This document shows, piece after piece, positions 9,428 through 19,903 of a stretch of DNA of 62,827 nucleotides. The first letter of the stretch is position 1. Each line of letters opens with the position of its first letter. The DNA comes from Anaerobacillus alkalilacustris. Its GTDB lineage: Bacteria > Bacillota > Bacilli > Bacillales > Anaerobacillaceae. The stretch lies in NCBI RefSeq assembly GCF_001866005.1, contig NZ_MLQR01000033.1, forward strand, positions 1-62,827, written 5' to 3'. The position numbers and the translations under genes were made by a program. A model generated the notes under the pieces. The model ran no database searches. It was not told where the DNA came from and was given only the letters and a program-made list of their open reading frames with translations.

Positions 9428-10249
9428 TTATTTAATTGCTCCTTTTGTCACTCCACTAATGATCCATTTTTGTGCAAATAGATAAACGATAATCATCGGT
9501 AATAACGCTAATAAATAAGACGCGAACGCAAGGTTGTAATTTGTACCAAACTGTGATTGGAATACGTATTGAACTAGCGGTAATGTGTGGTGACTTCTAT
9601 CACTTAAAATAACTAATGGTAATAGGAAATCATTCCAAGCCCATAATGCTGTAAAAATTCCAACTGTTGCATTCATTGGTGCGAGTAGCGGGAAAATAAT
9701 TCTCCAAAATACTCCCCATCTACTACATCCATCTACTATGGCTGCTTCCTCGAGTTCTTTCGGGATAGCTTTAATGTATCCGACATATAAGAACACGTTA
9801 AATGCCAACCCATATACGATATAAAGAAAAATTAAACCTGTTGGATTCGTTAAATTTATGGCACTCATTTGTTTTACAATCGGTAACATGATGATTGGAA
9901 ACGGTACGAACAACGCACTAACAAAGTAGTAATACAAAAACTTGAACGTTTTTTTATGTTGATTTCTCGCAATGGCATAAGCAACCATTGAATTTGTAAG
10001 AAGTGTAAAAACAACGGCGAAAAATGTAATATAGAAACTATTTTTAAAGGCATTGAAGAAATTGGTCATTTCAATTGCAGTTGTAAAATTTGTAAAATTT
10101 AACTGACTAGGCAATGCTAAGATTGATTGAGCTGTTTCTTGTGGTGTTTTAAATGCATTTACGACTGTAATATATATCGGAAAAAGAATTAAAATGGTGC
10201 CTAGGATTAAGAGAGTTGTAACTTTCCAATTGATTCCATTGCGATTCAT
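9428..10249 (-). CDS. msmG: sugar ABC transporter permease, MalG/MsmG type
   Basis: This is an inner-membrane permease of a CUT1-family sugar importer. The 273-residue protein has about six hydrophobic segments and the cytoplasmic EAA loop (ELEEAAIVDGCSRWGVFWRI, about 190-210) that contacts the ATPase. It overlaps the upstream permease by one base in a stop/start arrangement, indicating translational coupling. No ATPase gene is nearby. In Bacillus a shared MsmX-type ATPase encoded elsewhere normally serves such systems; that is knowledge, not seen here. The substrate is inferred from the adjacent alpha-galactosidase. Confidence 0.9.
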   Translation of the reverse strand: MNRNGINWKVTTLLILGTILILFPIYITVVNAFKTPQETAQSILALPSQLNFTNFTTAIEMTNFFNAFKNSFYITFFAVVFTLLTNSMVAYAIARNQHKKTFKFLYYYFVSALFVPFPIIMLPIVKQMSAINLTNPTGLIFLYIVYGLAFNVFLYVGYIKAIPKELEEAAIVDGCSRWGVFWRIIFPLLAPMNATVGIFTALWAWNDFLLPLVILSDRSHHTLPLVQYVFQSQFGTNYNLAFASYLLALLPMIIVYLFAQKWIISGVTKGAIK

Positions 10250-11118
10250 TACATCTCAACCTCCCTTTTCTGTAATTGACGAATTTGAAATACTGAAAAT
10301 CCTACGATTACGATAAAGTAAATAACTGCATTTGCTGACTGATAAGCAAATTCTCCACCTGTAAATCCACTACGATAAATTAAAATTGAAATTGATTCTG
10401 TTGCTCTCCCTGGTCCACCACCAGTAAGACCCATAATGTGATCAAATACCATTAAAAAGTTTTTCATCGCTAAAACCATGTTTATTGTAAAAAATGGTGC
10501 GATTAACGGGAACGTAATTTTCCAAAATTCCTGCCATTTGTTTGCGCCATCTAAATTAGAAGCTTCATATAAATCATCTGAAATCGTACTAAGTCCAGCT
10601 AAGTATAAAATTGTATTAAAGGCTACTGCTTGCCATACGGCTACAATAACTACCCCAACCCAAGCTAAATCTGGGTTACCTAATATACTTGTTGCTAAGA
10701 AAGTAATTCCTAAATTTTGTGCAATCGTTGGTACAAAAATTGACAAAATGTAATTAAAGATAAATCCGACAATTAAGATACTTAAAATATTGGGCATGAA
10801 GTATACTGCACGTAACGTACTTTTAAACTTAATTTTTGCATTTAACCCTAATGCAATTAAAAGACTAAAAATATTAACTAAGATGGTTGAAACAATGGCA
10901 AACTTAATTGTAAAGAAATAAGCATCCAACGCTCTCCCATCTTTAAATACATGAATATAGTTTCTAAGTCCAATAAAATCCCAGTCGCCATATCCTCTCC
11001 AGTTTGTAAAACTGTAAAATACACCTTGTAAAACAGGGAAAGTATGAAAGGCAAAAAAGAGAATTAATGCTGGTAAAACCATGAGTAAATAAACCATTGA
11101 GGATTTTTTATTATTCAT
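10249..11118 (-). CDS. msmF: sugar ABC transporter permease, MalF/MsmF type
   Basis: This is the partner membrane permease for alpha-galactoside uptake. The 289-residue protein has six predicted membrane spans and an EAA loop (LYEASNLDGANKWQEFWKI). The N-terminal segment VLPALILFFAFHTFPVLQG is typical of MalF-like CUT1 permeases. It lies between the solute-binding protein gene and msmG. The gap to the upstream gene contains strong stem-loops, which suggests that permeases are made in lower amounts than the binding protein. Confidence 0.9.
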   Translation of the reverse strand: MNNKKSSMVYLLMVLPALILFFAFHTFPVLQGVFYSFTNWRGYGDWDFIGLRNYIHVFKDGRALDAYFFTIKFAIVSTILVNIFSLLIALGLNAKIKFKSTLRAVYFMPNILSILIVGFIFNYILSIFVPTIAQNLGITFLATSILGNPDLAWVGVVIVAVWQAVAFNTILYLAGLSTISDDLYEASNLDGANKWQEFWKITFPLIAPFFTINMVLAMKNFLMVFDHIMGLTGGGPGRATESISILIYRSGFTGGEFAYQSANAVIYFIVIVGFSVFQIRQLQKREVEM

Positions 11119-11180
11119 ACTGTAGCCTCTCCTTTAGTTTTAAAAAATTCTTAATAAACTTTCATTCTTATTGACTTTAG

Positions 11181-11294
11181 TTTCACTTCTACTTTAAGGC
11201 CATAACGTTCATGTTCATTCTTTCATGTACAAGTTAGGAATTCTTAAAGTAGAAGTAAAACATTTTATTAATAAGGGGGAATGTTCTTCCCCCT
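11181..11294 (-). other. Two stem-loops between binding-protein and permease genes
   Basis: The arms at 11181-11198 and 11243-11260 pair over 18 positions with one mismatch (TTTCACTTC... / ...GAAGTAAAA). A second hairpin, AGGGGGAA-TGTTC-TTCCCCCT, spans 11274-11294 immediately after the msmE stop. Such structures commonly protect the binding-protein message and attenuate the permeases. The pairing is visible; the role is inference. Confidence 0.6.
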
Positions 11295-11305
11295 CTACAT
11301 TTAAA

Positions 11306-12553
11306 TTATTGACGTGCTTTTACTTTGTCGTATTCGTTATCTAAGGTTTGTAAGAAGCTATCGACATCTTTCTTAATTAATAACTCCTGAATTAAGTTAT
11401 CAAATCCCATACCTGGGAAGTAGTAGTGGTCAGCGAAGCTAGTTATTCTACCTTCTTCAAAGTTAGGACGTAAATCAATTACTGTCGGATCTTCTTGAAT
11501 AACACCTTCTACAGCTGAAAATAGCTTTTGTTGATCAATATAGAATTGCATATTTTCTTCTTTTAAAAGGAAATCAATAAACTTCTTTGCTTCTTCAGGG
11601 TGTTTTGCATCTGCAGACATTGTTAATAAGATATCTACACCTGAAACTAAACGATTTGCATCTGGATCATTGGTTGCTGGTAGAGCAAATGCACCAACCT
11701 CAATATCAGGGTTAGCATCTTTAATTTGACCAATTGCCCAAATTCCTTGCATGTACATAACTGATTCACCATTAGCAAAAGCGGCATTTCCTAAACCATA
11801 GTTTGAACCAAAAACATCGTTATCTGTATAGTCTAATAGCATTAACATTTTTTCCGAAACTTCGCGATAACGTTCTGAAAATGTAGTCTCACCAGCAGCT
11901 AGTTTATCAAAGAAATCGTCTCCATGAAGGTTTGATGCTAAAGCATTCCATGGTGGAAGTACTGTCCAAGCTTCACCATATGTTGAAAAGAATGGAGTTT
12001 CTCCAGCCGCTTCGATTTTTTCAGCAATTTCCATCAATTCATCCCATGTAGTCGGGATTTCTAAACCAAGCTCCTCAAATTTTGTTTTATTGTATAAAAC
12101 TGTGTTTGCATTTGCAGAATGTGGTAATCCATGAATTTGATCAGAGCCAGTAATTCTACCGATCATTTCAAAATAAGAAGGAATGATTCTATCTACATTT
12201 TCATTTCCAGTAAAATCATACAGTACTCCTGCCCTAGCTAACTCTCCATAAGTTACGTTCCCATTAATACTCATAATTTCTGGAAGATCATTTTGAGTTA
12301 AACGAGACATTAATACTGTATCCGACTCAGGAACATTATTTTGTGTTATTTTAATATTCGGATTTTCTTCTTCGAATTTCTTAATTAATGTATCAAATGT
12401 CCCTACAGCTTCTTGTTTAAATTGAAAGAATTCTAAATTCACTGTTCCATCAGCGCTTTTCTCACTTCCAGTTTCTGTATCTCCAGCACCACATCCGACT
12501 AAAAGAGCTGCCACAATCGATAAAGACATAATTGACGTAAATAATTTTTTCAT
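11306..12553 (-). CDS. msmE: extracellular sugar-binding lipoprotein, MsmE type
   Basis: This is the substrate-binding protein of the ABC importer, anchored outside the membrane. The 415-residue protein has a lipoprotein signal peptide with a lipobox ending LLVGC (Cys21). After this comes a long type-1 solute-binding domain with typical segments such as LPEIMSINGN, LPHSANANTVLYN and MYMQGIWAIGQI. The gene is first in the msmEFG-alpha-galactosidase unit. A cre-like site lies 20 bp upstream, pointing to catabolite control. The ATG is preceded by AAAAGGGGGAAATACCTA. Confidence 0.92.
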   Translation of the reverse strand: MKKLFTSIMSLSIVAALLVGCGAGDTETGSEKSADGTVNLEFFQFKQEAVGTFDTLIKKFEEENPNIKITQNNVPESDTVLMSRLTQNDLPEIMSINGNVTYGELARAGVLYDFTGNENVDRIIPSYFEMIGRITGSDQIHGLPHSANANTVLYNKTKFEELGLEIPTTWDELMEIAEKIEAAGETPFFSTYGEAWTVLPPWNALASNLHGDDFFDKLAAGETTFSERYREVSEKMLMLLDYTDNDVFGSNYGLGNAAFANGESVMYMQGIWAIGQIKDANPDIEVGAFALPATNDPDANRLVSGVDILLTMSADAKHPEEAKKFIDFLLKEENMQFYIDQQKLFSAVEGVIQEDPTVIDLRPNFEEGRITSFADHYYFPGMGFDNLIQELLIKKDVDSFLQTLDNEYDKVKARQ

Positions 12554-12572
12554 TAGGTATTTCCCCCTTTTT

Positions 12573-12586
12573 GTTAATCGCTTTCA
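12573..12586 (-). promoter_or_regulatory. cre-like or LacI-type operator upstream of msmE
   Basis: On the minus strand the site reads TGAAAGCGATTAAC, matching the left half and core of a CcpA cre box (TGNAANCGN). The right half is shifted by one base. It could equally be an operator for one of the two LacI regulators encoded just upstream. Confidence 0.5.
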
Positions 12587-12664
12587 TTTTAAAAAAATAA
12601 AATATGATTACTTCACGCCGTTTGAATTAAGTTACACCACCACCTTTCAGTATTAATTTCCTTG

Positions 12665-13861
<1,197 letters not shown>

Positions 13862-13992
13862 CTAGAAAAACACTACGTATCAAAACATTTAAAGGAAAAG
13901 GTACAAATATACACAAACAAAAATACAAGTAAAATTTTTACCGATATTTTTGTTTATAAAAAGTTTGATTTAGCCGACATTAGTAAAAATAC

Positions 13993-14026
13993 AAAAAAAC
14001 AAGCTATAATAATAGCCTGTTTTTTT
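13993..14026. terminator. Terminator between the two LacI genes
   Basis: The stem ACAAGCTA/TAGCCTGT is flanked by an A-run and a T-run, so it can work on both strands. It lies downstream of paralogue 2 on the minus strand. The rest of the 367-bp gap is AT-rich with no supported gene. Confidence 0.6.
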
Positions 14027-14075
14027 GTAGATTTTGCTTATTCTTAATTCGTCCATGATAATACTTATACACCTG

Positions 14076-15146
<1,071 letters not shown>

Positions 15147-15233
15147 TCACAAACAGATTAATAATTAACATGACATATTACATATATTATGATAGTAAAA
15201 ACTAAGGTTGTAAACAACTCTTCTCTCAAAACC

Positions 15234-15272
15234 AAAACAACACCACTCATAAAACGAGGGGTGTTGTTTTTT
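15234..15272 (-). terminator. Terminator after mapP-like gene
   Basis: The stem AAAACAACACC-A-CTC / GAG-G-GGTGTTGTTTT with flanking A and T runs lies 35 bp after the stop of the 15307-16098 gene. It closes the PTS-phosphatase operon and separates it from the LacI gene. Confidence 0.75.
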
Positions 15273-15306
15273 AAAATATATTTTCCATTTCTTAACCGTT
15301 ACAAAC

Positions 15307-16098
15307 TCACAAGCACATCTTGACTTCTACTCCATAATGATCAGATATAATCGGCTTATTTATATTATTAAAAATGACATTTGATTTTTCAACATTACAT
15401 TGAAAATTTGAAAAAATATAGTCAATTCTTAAGTCATGTTTGTTCTTATCCCAACCAGCAATTTTTCCGATCACCGTTTTCCCGCTATCTTTTTCTTTAG
15501 CTAAGTCAAAAGTGTCGTAGTATCCATTAGCCAACATATAGTCATAACCTTCATCTTTAACAGCGGCATCGCTATTAAAATCACCCATCAGGAAAATTTT
15601 TTCTGATTTTATTACATGTGAACATAATAAATCTAACTGTTTTTTTAGCGGCTCTTCTTCATCGCCCCACCATCCAAGATGACATGAATAAAAAGAAATC
15701 GGTTCATTATTGTAGGTAATCTTCGCCCCAACAATTTTTCTTGTTTTATGATATTTGATATTTCCCGACTGGGACACAAAGAATGAATATTCCTTCTCAA
15801 TTTTGTGTTTAGTTAAAATCGCTAGTCCTTCTTCATATACTTCATATGCGAAATGAGAAAAGTCCCAAAAATAATTATATTCCTCTACACCAAGCTTTTT
15901 TAATTCATCTAGTAATATGATCATGTAATTATCTTTTTTGACATTGCGATCTAATTGCTCTTCGTCGACTGACTGACTAACTTCTTGTAATGCGATCACA
16001 TCATAGGAATTTTCTTTTATGGTTTTTGCTAAAGTCTTAATTTTTTCTAACTGATCTTCCTCTTGCCACGCATGGCAATTTAATGTTAATAATTTCAT
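15307..16098 (-). CDS. mapP: endonuclease/exonuclease/phosphatase-fold hydrolase, probable maltose-6'-phosphate phosphatase
   Basis: The 263-residue protein has the metal-dependent EEP fold: LTLNCHAW at the N-terminus, the metal ligand in IALQEVSQ (Glu about 38), MGDFNSD near residue 170 and the catalytic SDHYGVEV near the end. It starts 5 bp after the PTS EIIBC stop, so it is coupled to it. EEP-fold phosphatases encoded next to maltose PTS genes in Enterococcus and Lactobacillus (MapP) remove phosphate from maltose 6'-phosphate. Fold and position match that case. A generic nuclease or phosphodiesterase function cannot be excluded without biochemical or alignment data. Confidence 0.7.
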   Translation of the reverse strand: MKLLTLNCHAWQEEDQLEKIKTLAKTIKENSYDVIALQEVSQSVDEEQLDRNVKKDNYMIILLDELKKLGVEEYNYFWDFSHFAYEVYEEGLAILTKHKIEKEYSFFVSQSGNIKYHKTRKIVGAKITYNNEPISFYSCHLGWWGDEEEPLKKQLDLLCSHVIKSEKIFLMGDFNSDAAVKDEGYDYMLANGYYDTFDLAKEKDSGKTVIGKIAGWDKNKHDLRIDYIFSNFQCNVEKSNVIFNNINKPIISDHYGVEVKMCL

Positions 16099-16103
16099 TT
16101 CAT

Positions 16104-17744
16104 TTAAGCCCCTATTCGGTCTTGAATATCTGATTTTAGAACATCTGCTTTCGGTCCATAAATAGCTTGAACTCCCTTATCTTTAACGATTAATCCTAAA
16201 GCTCCATTCTTTTTCCACTCTTGTTCTGAAGCCACTTCAGCTGTATCCTTTACAGTTACACGTAGACGAGTCATACACGCATCAACGTCAACAATATTAT
16301 CTCGTCCCCCTAATAAAGCAATTATTGAATTAGCTAAAGAATGATCATTTTCATTTGAAGCAGTATGACTACTTTGATCATTTCCATCATCAATATAATT
16401 ACCTAAACGACCAGGTGTCGCGTATTTAAATTTCTTAATCATAAAATTAGCAACTAAGAAATTTAATCCGAAAAAGGCGATACAAGCCGCAAAAAAGAAC
16501 ACGAAATCTAACCATAACCCTGCTTTCATAATCATCGGTGTTCTTGTTAGTAATTCAATCATCCCCATAGAGTGAAGACGAATATCAATAAGATCGACAA
16601 TAGCGAAAGCAAATCCAGTCATAATTGCATACACAACATAAAGAACTGGCGCAACAAACATAAACATAAATTCAATTGGTTCTGTAACACCAGTTAAAAA
16701 TACTGCTAAACCTGCTGAAAAGAACATTGATTTATATTTTGTGCGTTTGTCAGGATCAACATTGCGGTACATCGCAAATGCAACACCAATTAAAGCTGCA
16801 GTAGATAGAATCATTTGTCCTACTTTAAAACGCGCAGGAGTTACTTCATTTAAAAGTTGATTATACCCCGCCAAATCTCCTACTGAACGTAGATTATTCA
16901 AATCAGAAATCCAGGCGAACCATAAAGGGTCTTGACCTGCAACTGTCTGCCCAGCATTAGCTCCAGATAATATCGTATAAGTACCTCCAAGTGGTGTAAA
17001 GTTCATCGGAATTGTTAACATATGATGTAAACCAAACGGAAGTAATAATCGTTCTACCGCACCAAAAATGAATGGTGCAAAAAACGGAGCTGTTTCTCTA
17101 GACGTTGCTACCCAACGTCCAAATGCATTTAAGTTCCCTTGAATGACTGGCCAAATAATTGACAATACTATAGCGGTTACAATCGACCATAAGATTACGA
17201 CGAATGGAACAAAACGTTTACCGTTAAAGAACGCTAAAGCTTGTGGTAGTTTATCATATTTATAGTATTTATTAAATAGAGTTGCTCCCAAGAATCCGGA
17301 AATTATTCCAATAAATACCCCCATATTTAAGGCTGGCGCCCCTAATACATCCGTGAAGAAATCTTGTACAATAAGTTCACTACCAAAGAGCGAAGTAGCA
17401 GTGGCTTCAGAGTCTCTTAACATACTATTATTAACACCAAAAATGGTACCAGTAACACGGTTGATGACGATAAAAGCTACTAGTGCAGCAAAAGCTCCAC
17501 CAGCTCGCTCTTTTGCCCAAGATCCACCAATCGCTACAGCGAATAGAATATGCATGTTACTAATAATTGCCCAACCAATCCCTTCAATTACCGCAGCACT
17601 GGTTTGAACGAGACCTAAATCAACTTCAAACATAGCAATCATTTTACCAAGAGAAATCATAATCCCAGCGGCCGGCATAACAGCCACCACCACTATTAGT
17701 GCTTTACCAAATTTTTGCCAAAAATCAAACGATGTGATTTTCAT
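16104..17744 (-). CDS. malT: PTS alpha-glucoside (maltose-type) transporter EIIBC
   Basis: This membrane permease imports and phosphorylates an alpha-glucoside, most likely maltose. In its 546 residues the EIIC domain comes first (about 10-440, with segments GSWAKERAGGAFAALVAF and GVTEPIEFMFMFVAP). A C-terminal EIIB domain follows, with the phosphorylated cysteine in DACMTRLRV (about residue 490). No EIIA domain is present, so it must borrow a glucose-type EIIA. The gene is followed by the MapP-like phosphatase and preceded by a GH13 alpha-glucosidase. A cre-like palindrome lies about 34 bp upstream of the start. The gene symbol is assigned by analogy. Confidence 0.85.
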   Translation of the reverse strand: MKITSFDFWQKFGKALIVVVAVMPAAGIMISLGKMIAMFEVDLGLVQTSAAVIEGIGWAIISNMHILFAVAIGGSWAKERAGGAFAALVAFIVINRVTGTIFGVNNSMLRDSEATATSLFGSELIVQDFFTDVLGAPALNMGVFIGIISGFLGATLFNKYYKYDKLPQALAFFNGKRFVPFVVILWSIVTAIVLSIIWPVIQGNLNAFGRWVATSRETAPFFAPFIFGAVERLLLPFGLHHMLTIPMNFTPLGGTYTILSGANAGQTVAGQDPLWFAWISDLNNLRSVGDLAGYNQLLNEVTPARFKVGQMILSTAALIGVAFAMYRNVDPDKRTKYKSMFFSAGLAVFLTGVTEPIEFMFMFVAPVLYVVYAIMTGFAFAIVDLIDIRLHSMGMIELLTRTPMIMKAGLWLDFVFFFAACIAFFGLNFLVANFMIKKFKYATPGRLGNYIDDGNDQSSHTASNENDHSLANSIIALLGGRDNIVDVDACMTRLRVTVKDTAEVASEQEWKKNGALGLIVKDKGVQAIYGPKADVLKSDIQDRIGA

Positions 17745-17775
17745 TTTTTCATCTCCCTTTATTTTTGTTTAGTTT

Positions 17776-17791
17776 GAGCAAGCGTTTGCAC
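17776..17791. promoter_or_regulatory. cre/LacI-type palindrome upstream of the PTS gene
   Basis: The core GCAAGCGTTTGC reads TGCAAACGCTTGCT on the minus strand and fits the CcpA cre consensus at all fixed positions. The same extended motif (GAGCAA-CGTTTGCACT) recurs at 19719-19734 upstream of the GH13 gene, so a shared local LacI repressor is also possible. Confidence 0.7.
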
Positions 17792-17895
17792 TAGGTAACA
17801 AGAAAAACATTAGCTCCATAGTTCACGGAATGTCAAATGTCACTGGAATTTATTTACATCAGCTGTTATATCGCTTCCAAAAAGGAGTGATAAAT

Positions 17896-17950
17896 TGAAG
17901 TGACCGAACTCGTGGGCGCTAGAGCTAGACAGCTTCCAAGTAGGAAATAT
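17896..17950. repeat. Dispersed intergenic repeat, copy 3 (3' fragment)
   Basis: It contains GAAGTGACCGAACTCGTGGG ... GCTAGACAGCTTCCAAGTAGGAAAT and aligns with the 3' block of the repeats at 5470-5696 and 37750-37904. It is only a fragment and lies between the GH13 stop and the PTS promoter. A still weaker trace (ACTGAAGTGATCGAATTTGTAG) is seen at 19847-19868. Confidence 0.6.
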
Positions 17951-17952
17951 AA

Positions 17953-19614
17953 CTATATTAATTTGTATACTCTAGCTTCATATGGTTTTAATAACATCTT
18001 ATCGGATACAACTTGTACCTTATAATTGCTAATATATAATTCTTTTGATTTCTTATTTAAATCTGTAGGTAAGGTAATACTTGTTTCTTCACCAAATAAA
18101 TTAGTGATAATTAAAAATTGTTCATTTTCTAGGGTTCTAGTATAAGCATAGACTTGTTCATGTTCTTCTAAAATCAAATCATAACTTCCATAAATCAAAG
18201 CTTCTTCCTGTTTTCTTAGTTTTATAAGGTTTTTATAATAATGATAAATTGAATAACTATCTTTTATCGCTTGTTCAACATTAATTTTAGTATAATTAGG
18301 ATTTATTTTTAACCAAGGCTTACCTTCTGTAAAACCAGCATTTTCTTTATCGTTCCATTGCATTGGTGTTCTAGAATTATCACGACCATTTTTCCAAATA
18401 ACTTCCATGATTTCTTGGTGTGATTTACCAGCTTCTCTCTCATTCTTATAGAGATTTTTAATAGCTACATCATTGTAATCTTCAATTGAAGAAAATTTTA
18501 CATTTGTCATTCCGATTTCTTGTCCTTGATAAATGAACGGGGTCCCTTGCATAAGAAAGTACATCGTTGCCAGTGCTTTTGCTGATTTCTCTCGGTATTT
18601 ATCACTATTTCCCCAAGTAGAAACCGAACGAGGTTGATCATGATTTTCCAAGAATAAAGCATTCCACCCTTTACCATCAAGTTCCTTTTGCCATTTAGTT
18701 AGGGTTTCTTTTAGACCAGCTAGGTCTATACCTGTATCCGTACCTTTCCCCCATAAGTCTAAATGTTCAAATTGGAAAACCATATTAAAATATCCTCTAT
18801 CCTCACTAACCCATTCCTCTGCATGTTCTGCTTTGACTCCATTTGCTTCTCCGACAGTCATAATATCATATTTATCAAAAGTTTCTTTCTTTAACTCTTT
18901 TAGAAAAACCTCAATCCCTTCTTGATTCATATGACCGTCTAATGATGGAACATACTTTAGTTTCTTTGGGTTGGGCAGATCTGGAAATCCAGCAACTTTT
19001 TTAATGTGAGAAATGGCATCAACACGGAAACCATCAATCCCTTTATCTAACCACCAATTTATCATTTCATATAAGTCTTTTCGAACGGTTGGATTTTCCC
19101 AATTTAGATCTGGTTGTTTTCTTGAAAATACATGCATGAAATATTCTTCAGTATTCTCGTCATATTCCCAAGCAGAGCCGCCAAATATTGATTCCCAGTT
19201 ATTTGGTTCATTATCTTTTTCACCAGGGTGCCAAATATAGTAATCTCTATATGAGTTTTCCTTTGAAGAACGCGACTCAATAAACCAAGGGTGTTCATCT
19301 GATGTATGATTAATAACAAGGTCCATAATCAACTTCATATCTCGATTATGTACTTCAGCGAGAAGCTCATCGAAATCAGCCATTGTTCCAAAATCAGCCA
19401 TAATTCCTTTATAGTCACTAATATCGTAACCGTTATCATCGTTAGGCGAACTATAAATAGGACAAATCCATATAACATCAATTCCTAGTTCTTTTATATA
19501 ATCAAGTTTCGAAATTACACCTTGAATATCACCGATTCCATCTCCATTAGAATCCATAAAACTTCGTGGGTAAATTTGATATGCAATCGCTTCTTTCCAC
19601 CATGTTTTTTTCAT
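17953..19614 (-). CDS. malL: GH13 alpha-glucosidase (maltase / oligo-1,6-glucosidase family)
   Basis: It hydrolyses short alpha-glucosides in the cytoplasm. The 553-residue protein is of standard length for Bacillus oligo-1,6-glucosidases. Catalytic residues are visible: nucleophile Asp in GFRVDAISHIKK (about 199), acid/base Glu in TVGEANGV (about 256) and Asp in ENHDQPRS (about 329). The calcium-site motif DSNGDGIGD is present near the N-terminus. The residue after the nucleophile is Ala. In related enzymes Val there favours alpha-1,6 bonds, so a maltase-like alpha-1,4 preference is more likely here. This fits action on maltose released by the MapP-like phosphatase. Confidence 0.9.
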   Translation of the reverse strand: MKKTWWKEAIAYQIYPRSFMDSNGDGIGDIQGVISKLDYIKELGIDVIWICPIYSSPNDDNGYDISDYKGIMADFGTMADFDELLAEVHNRDMKLIMDLVINHTSDEHPWFIESRSSKENSYRDYYIWHPGEKDNEPNNWESIFGGSAWEYDENTEEYFMHVFSRKQPDLNWENPTVRKDLYEMINWWLDKGIDGFRVDAISHIKKVAGFPDLPNPKKLKYVPSLDGHMNQEGIEVFLKELKKETFDKYDIMTVGEANGVKAEHAEEWVSEDRGYFNMVFQFEHLDLWGKGTDTGIDLAGLKETLTKWQKELDGKGWNALFLENHDQPRSVSTWGNSDKYREKSAKALATMYFLMQGTPFIYQGQEIGMTNVKFSSIEDYNDVAIKNLYKNEREAGKSHQEIMEVIWKNGRDNSRTPMQWNDKENAGFTEGKPWLKINPNYTKINVEQAIKDSYSIYHYYKNLIKLRKQEEALIYGSYDLILEEHEQVYAYTRTLENEQFLIITNLFGEETSITLPTDLNKKSKELYISNYKVQVVSDKMLLKPYEARVYKLI

Positions 19615-19718
19615 GCTTCTTCCTCCAGTTATTTTTTCTATTTACTAACTTTAGTTCTTACAATCAAAATAATGGGACTATTTCTTTTCAAGTATAAAAT
19701 ACCACACCACTCAGAAAA

Positions 19719-19734
19719 GAGCAACCGTTTGCAC
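19719..19734. promoter_or_regulatory. cre/LacI-type palindrome upstream of the GH13 gene
   Basis: The core GCAACCGTTTGC reads TGCAAACGGTTGCT on the minus strand and matches the cre consensus. It shares flanking bases with the site before the PTS gene, which implies co-regulation. It lies about 105 bp upstream of the start codon. Confidence 0.65.
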
Positions 19735-19903
19735 TGGTTTTTTTTCATTAAATTTACAATTTAATTAACGTATTGTTTTATAAATTAAACGTAAATCAAC
19801 GTGTATTTATAAAAATAGACTATAGAAAACTATATCAAGTTCTCGACTGAAGTGATCGAATTTGTAGTCACTGTAACTAGTCCGCTTTCATTTCCTAGTC
19901 TAG

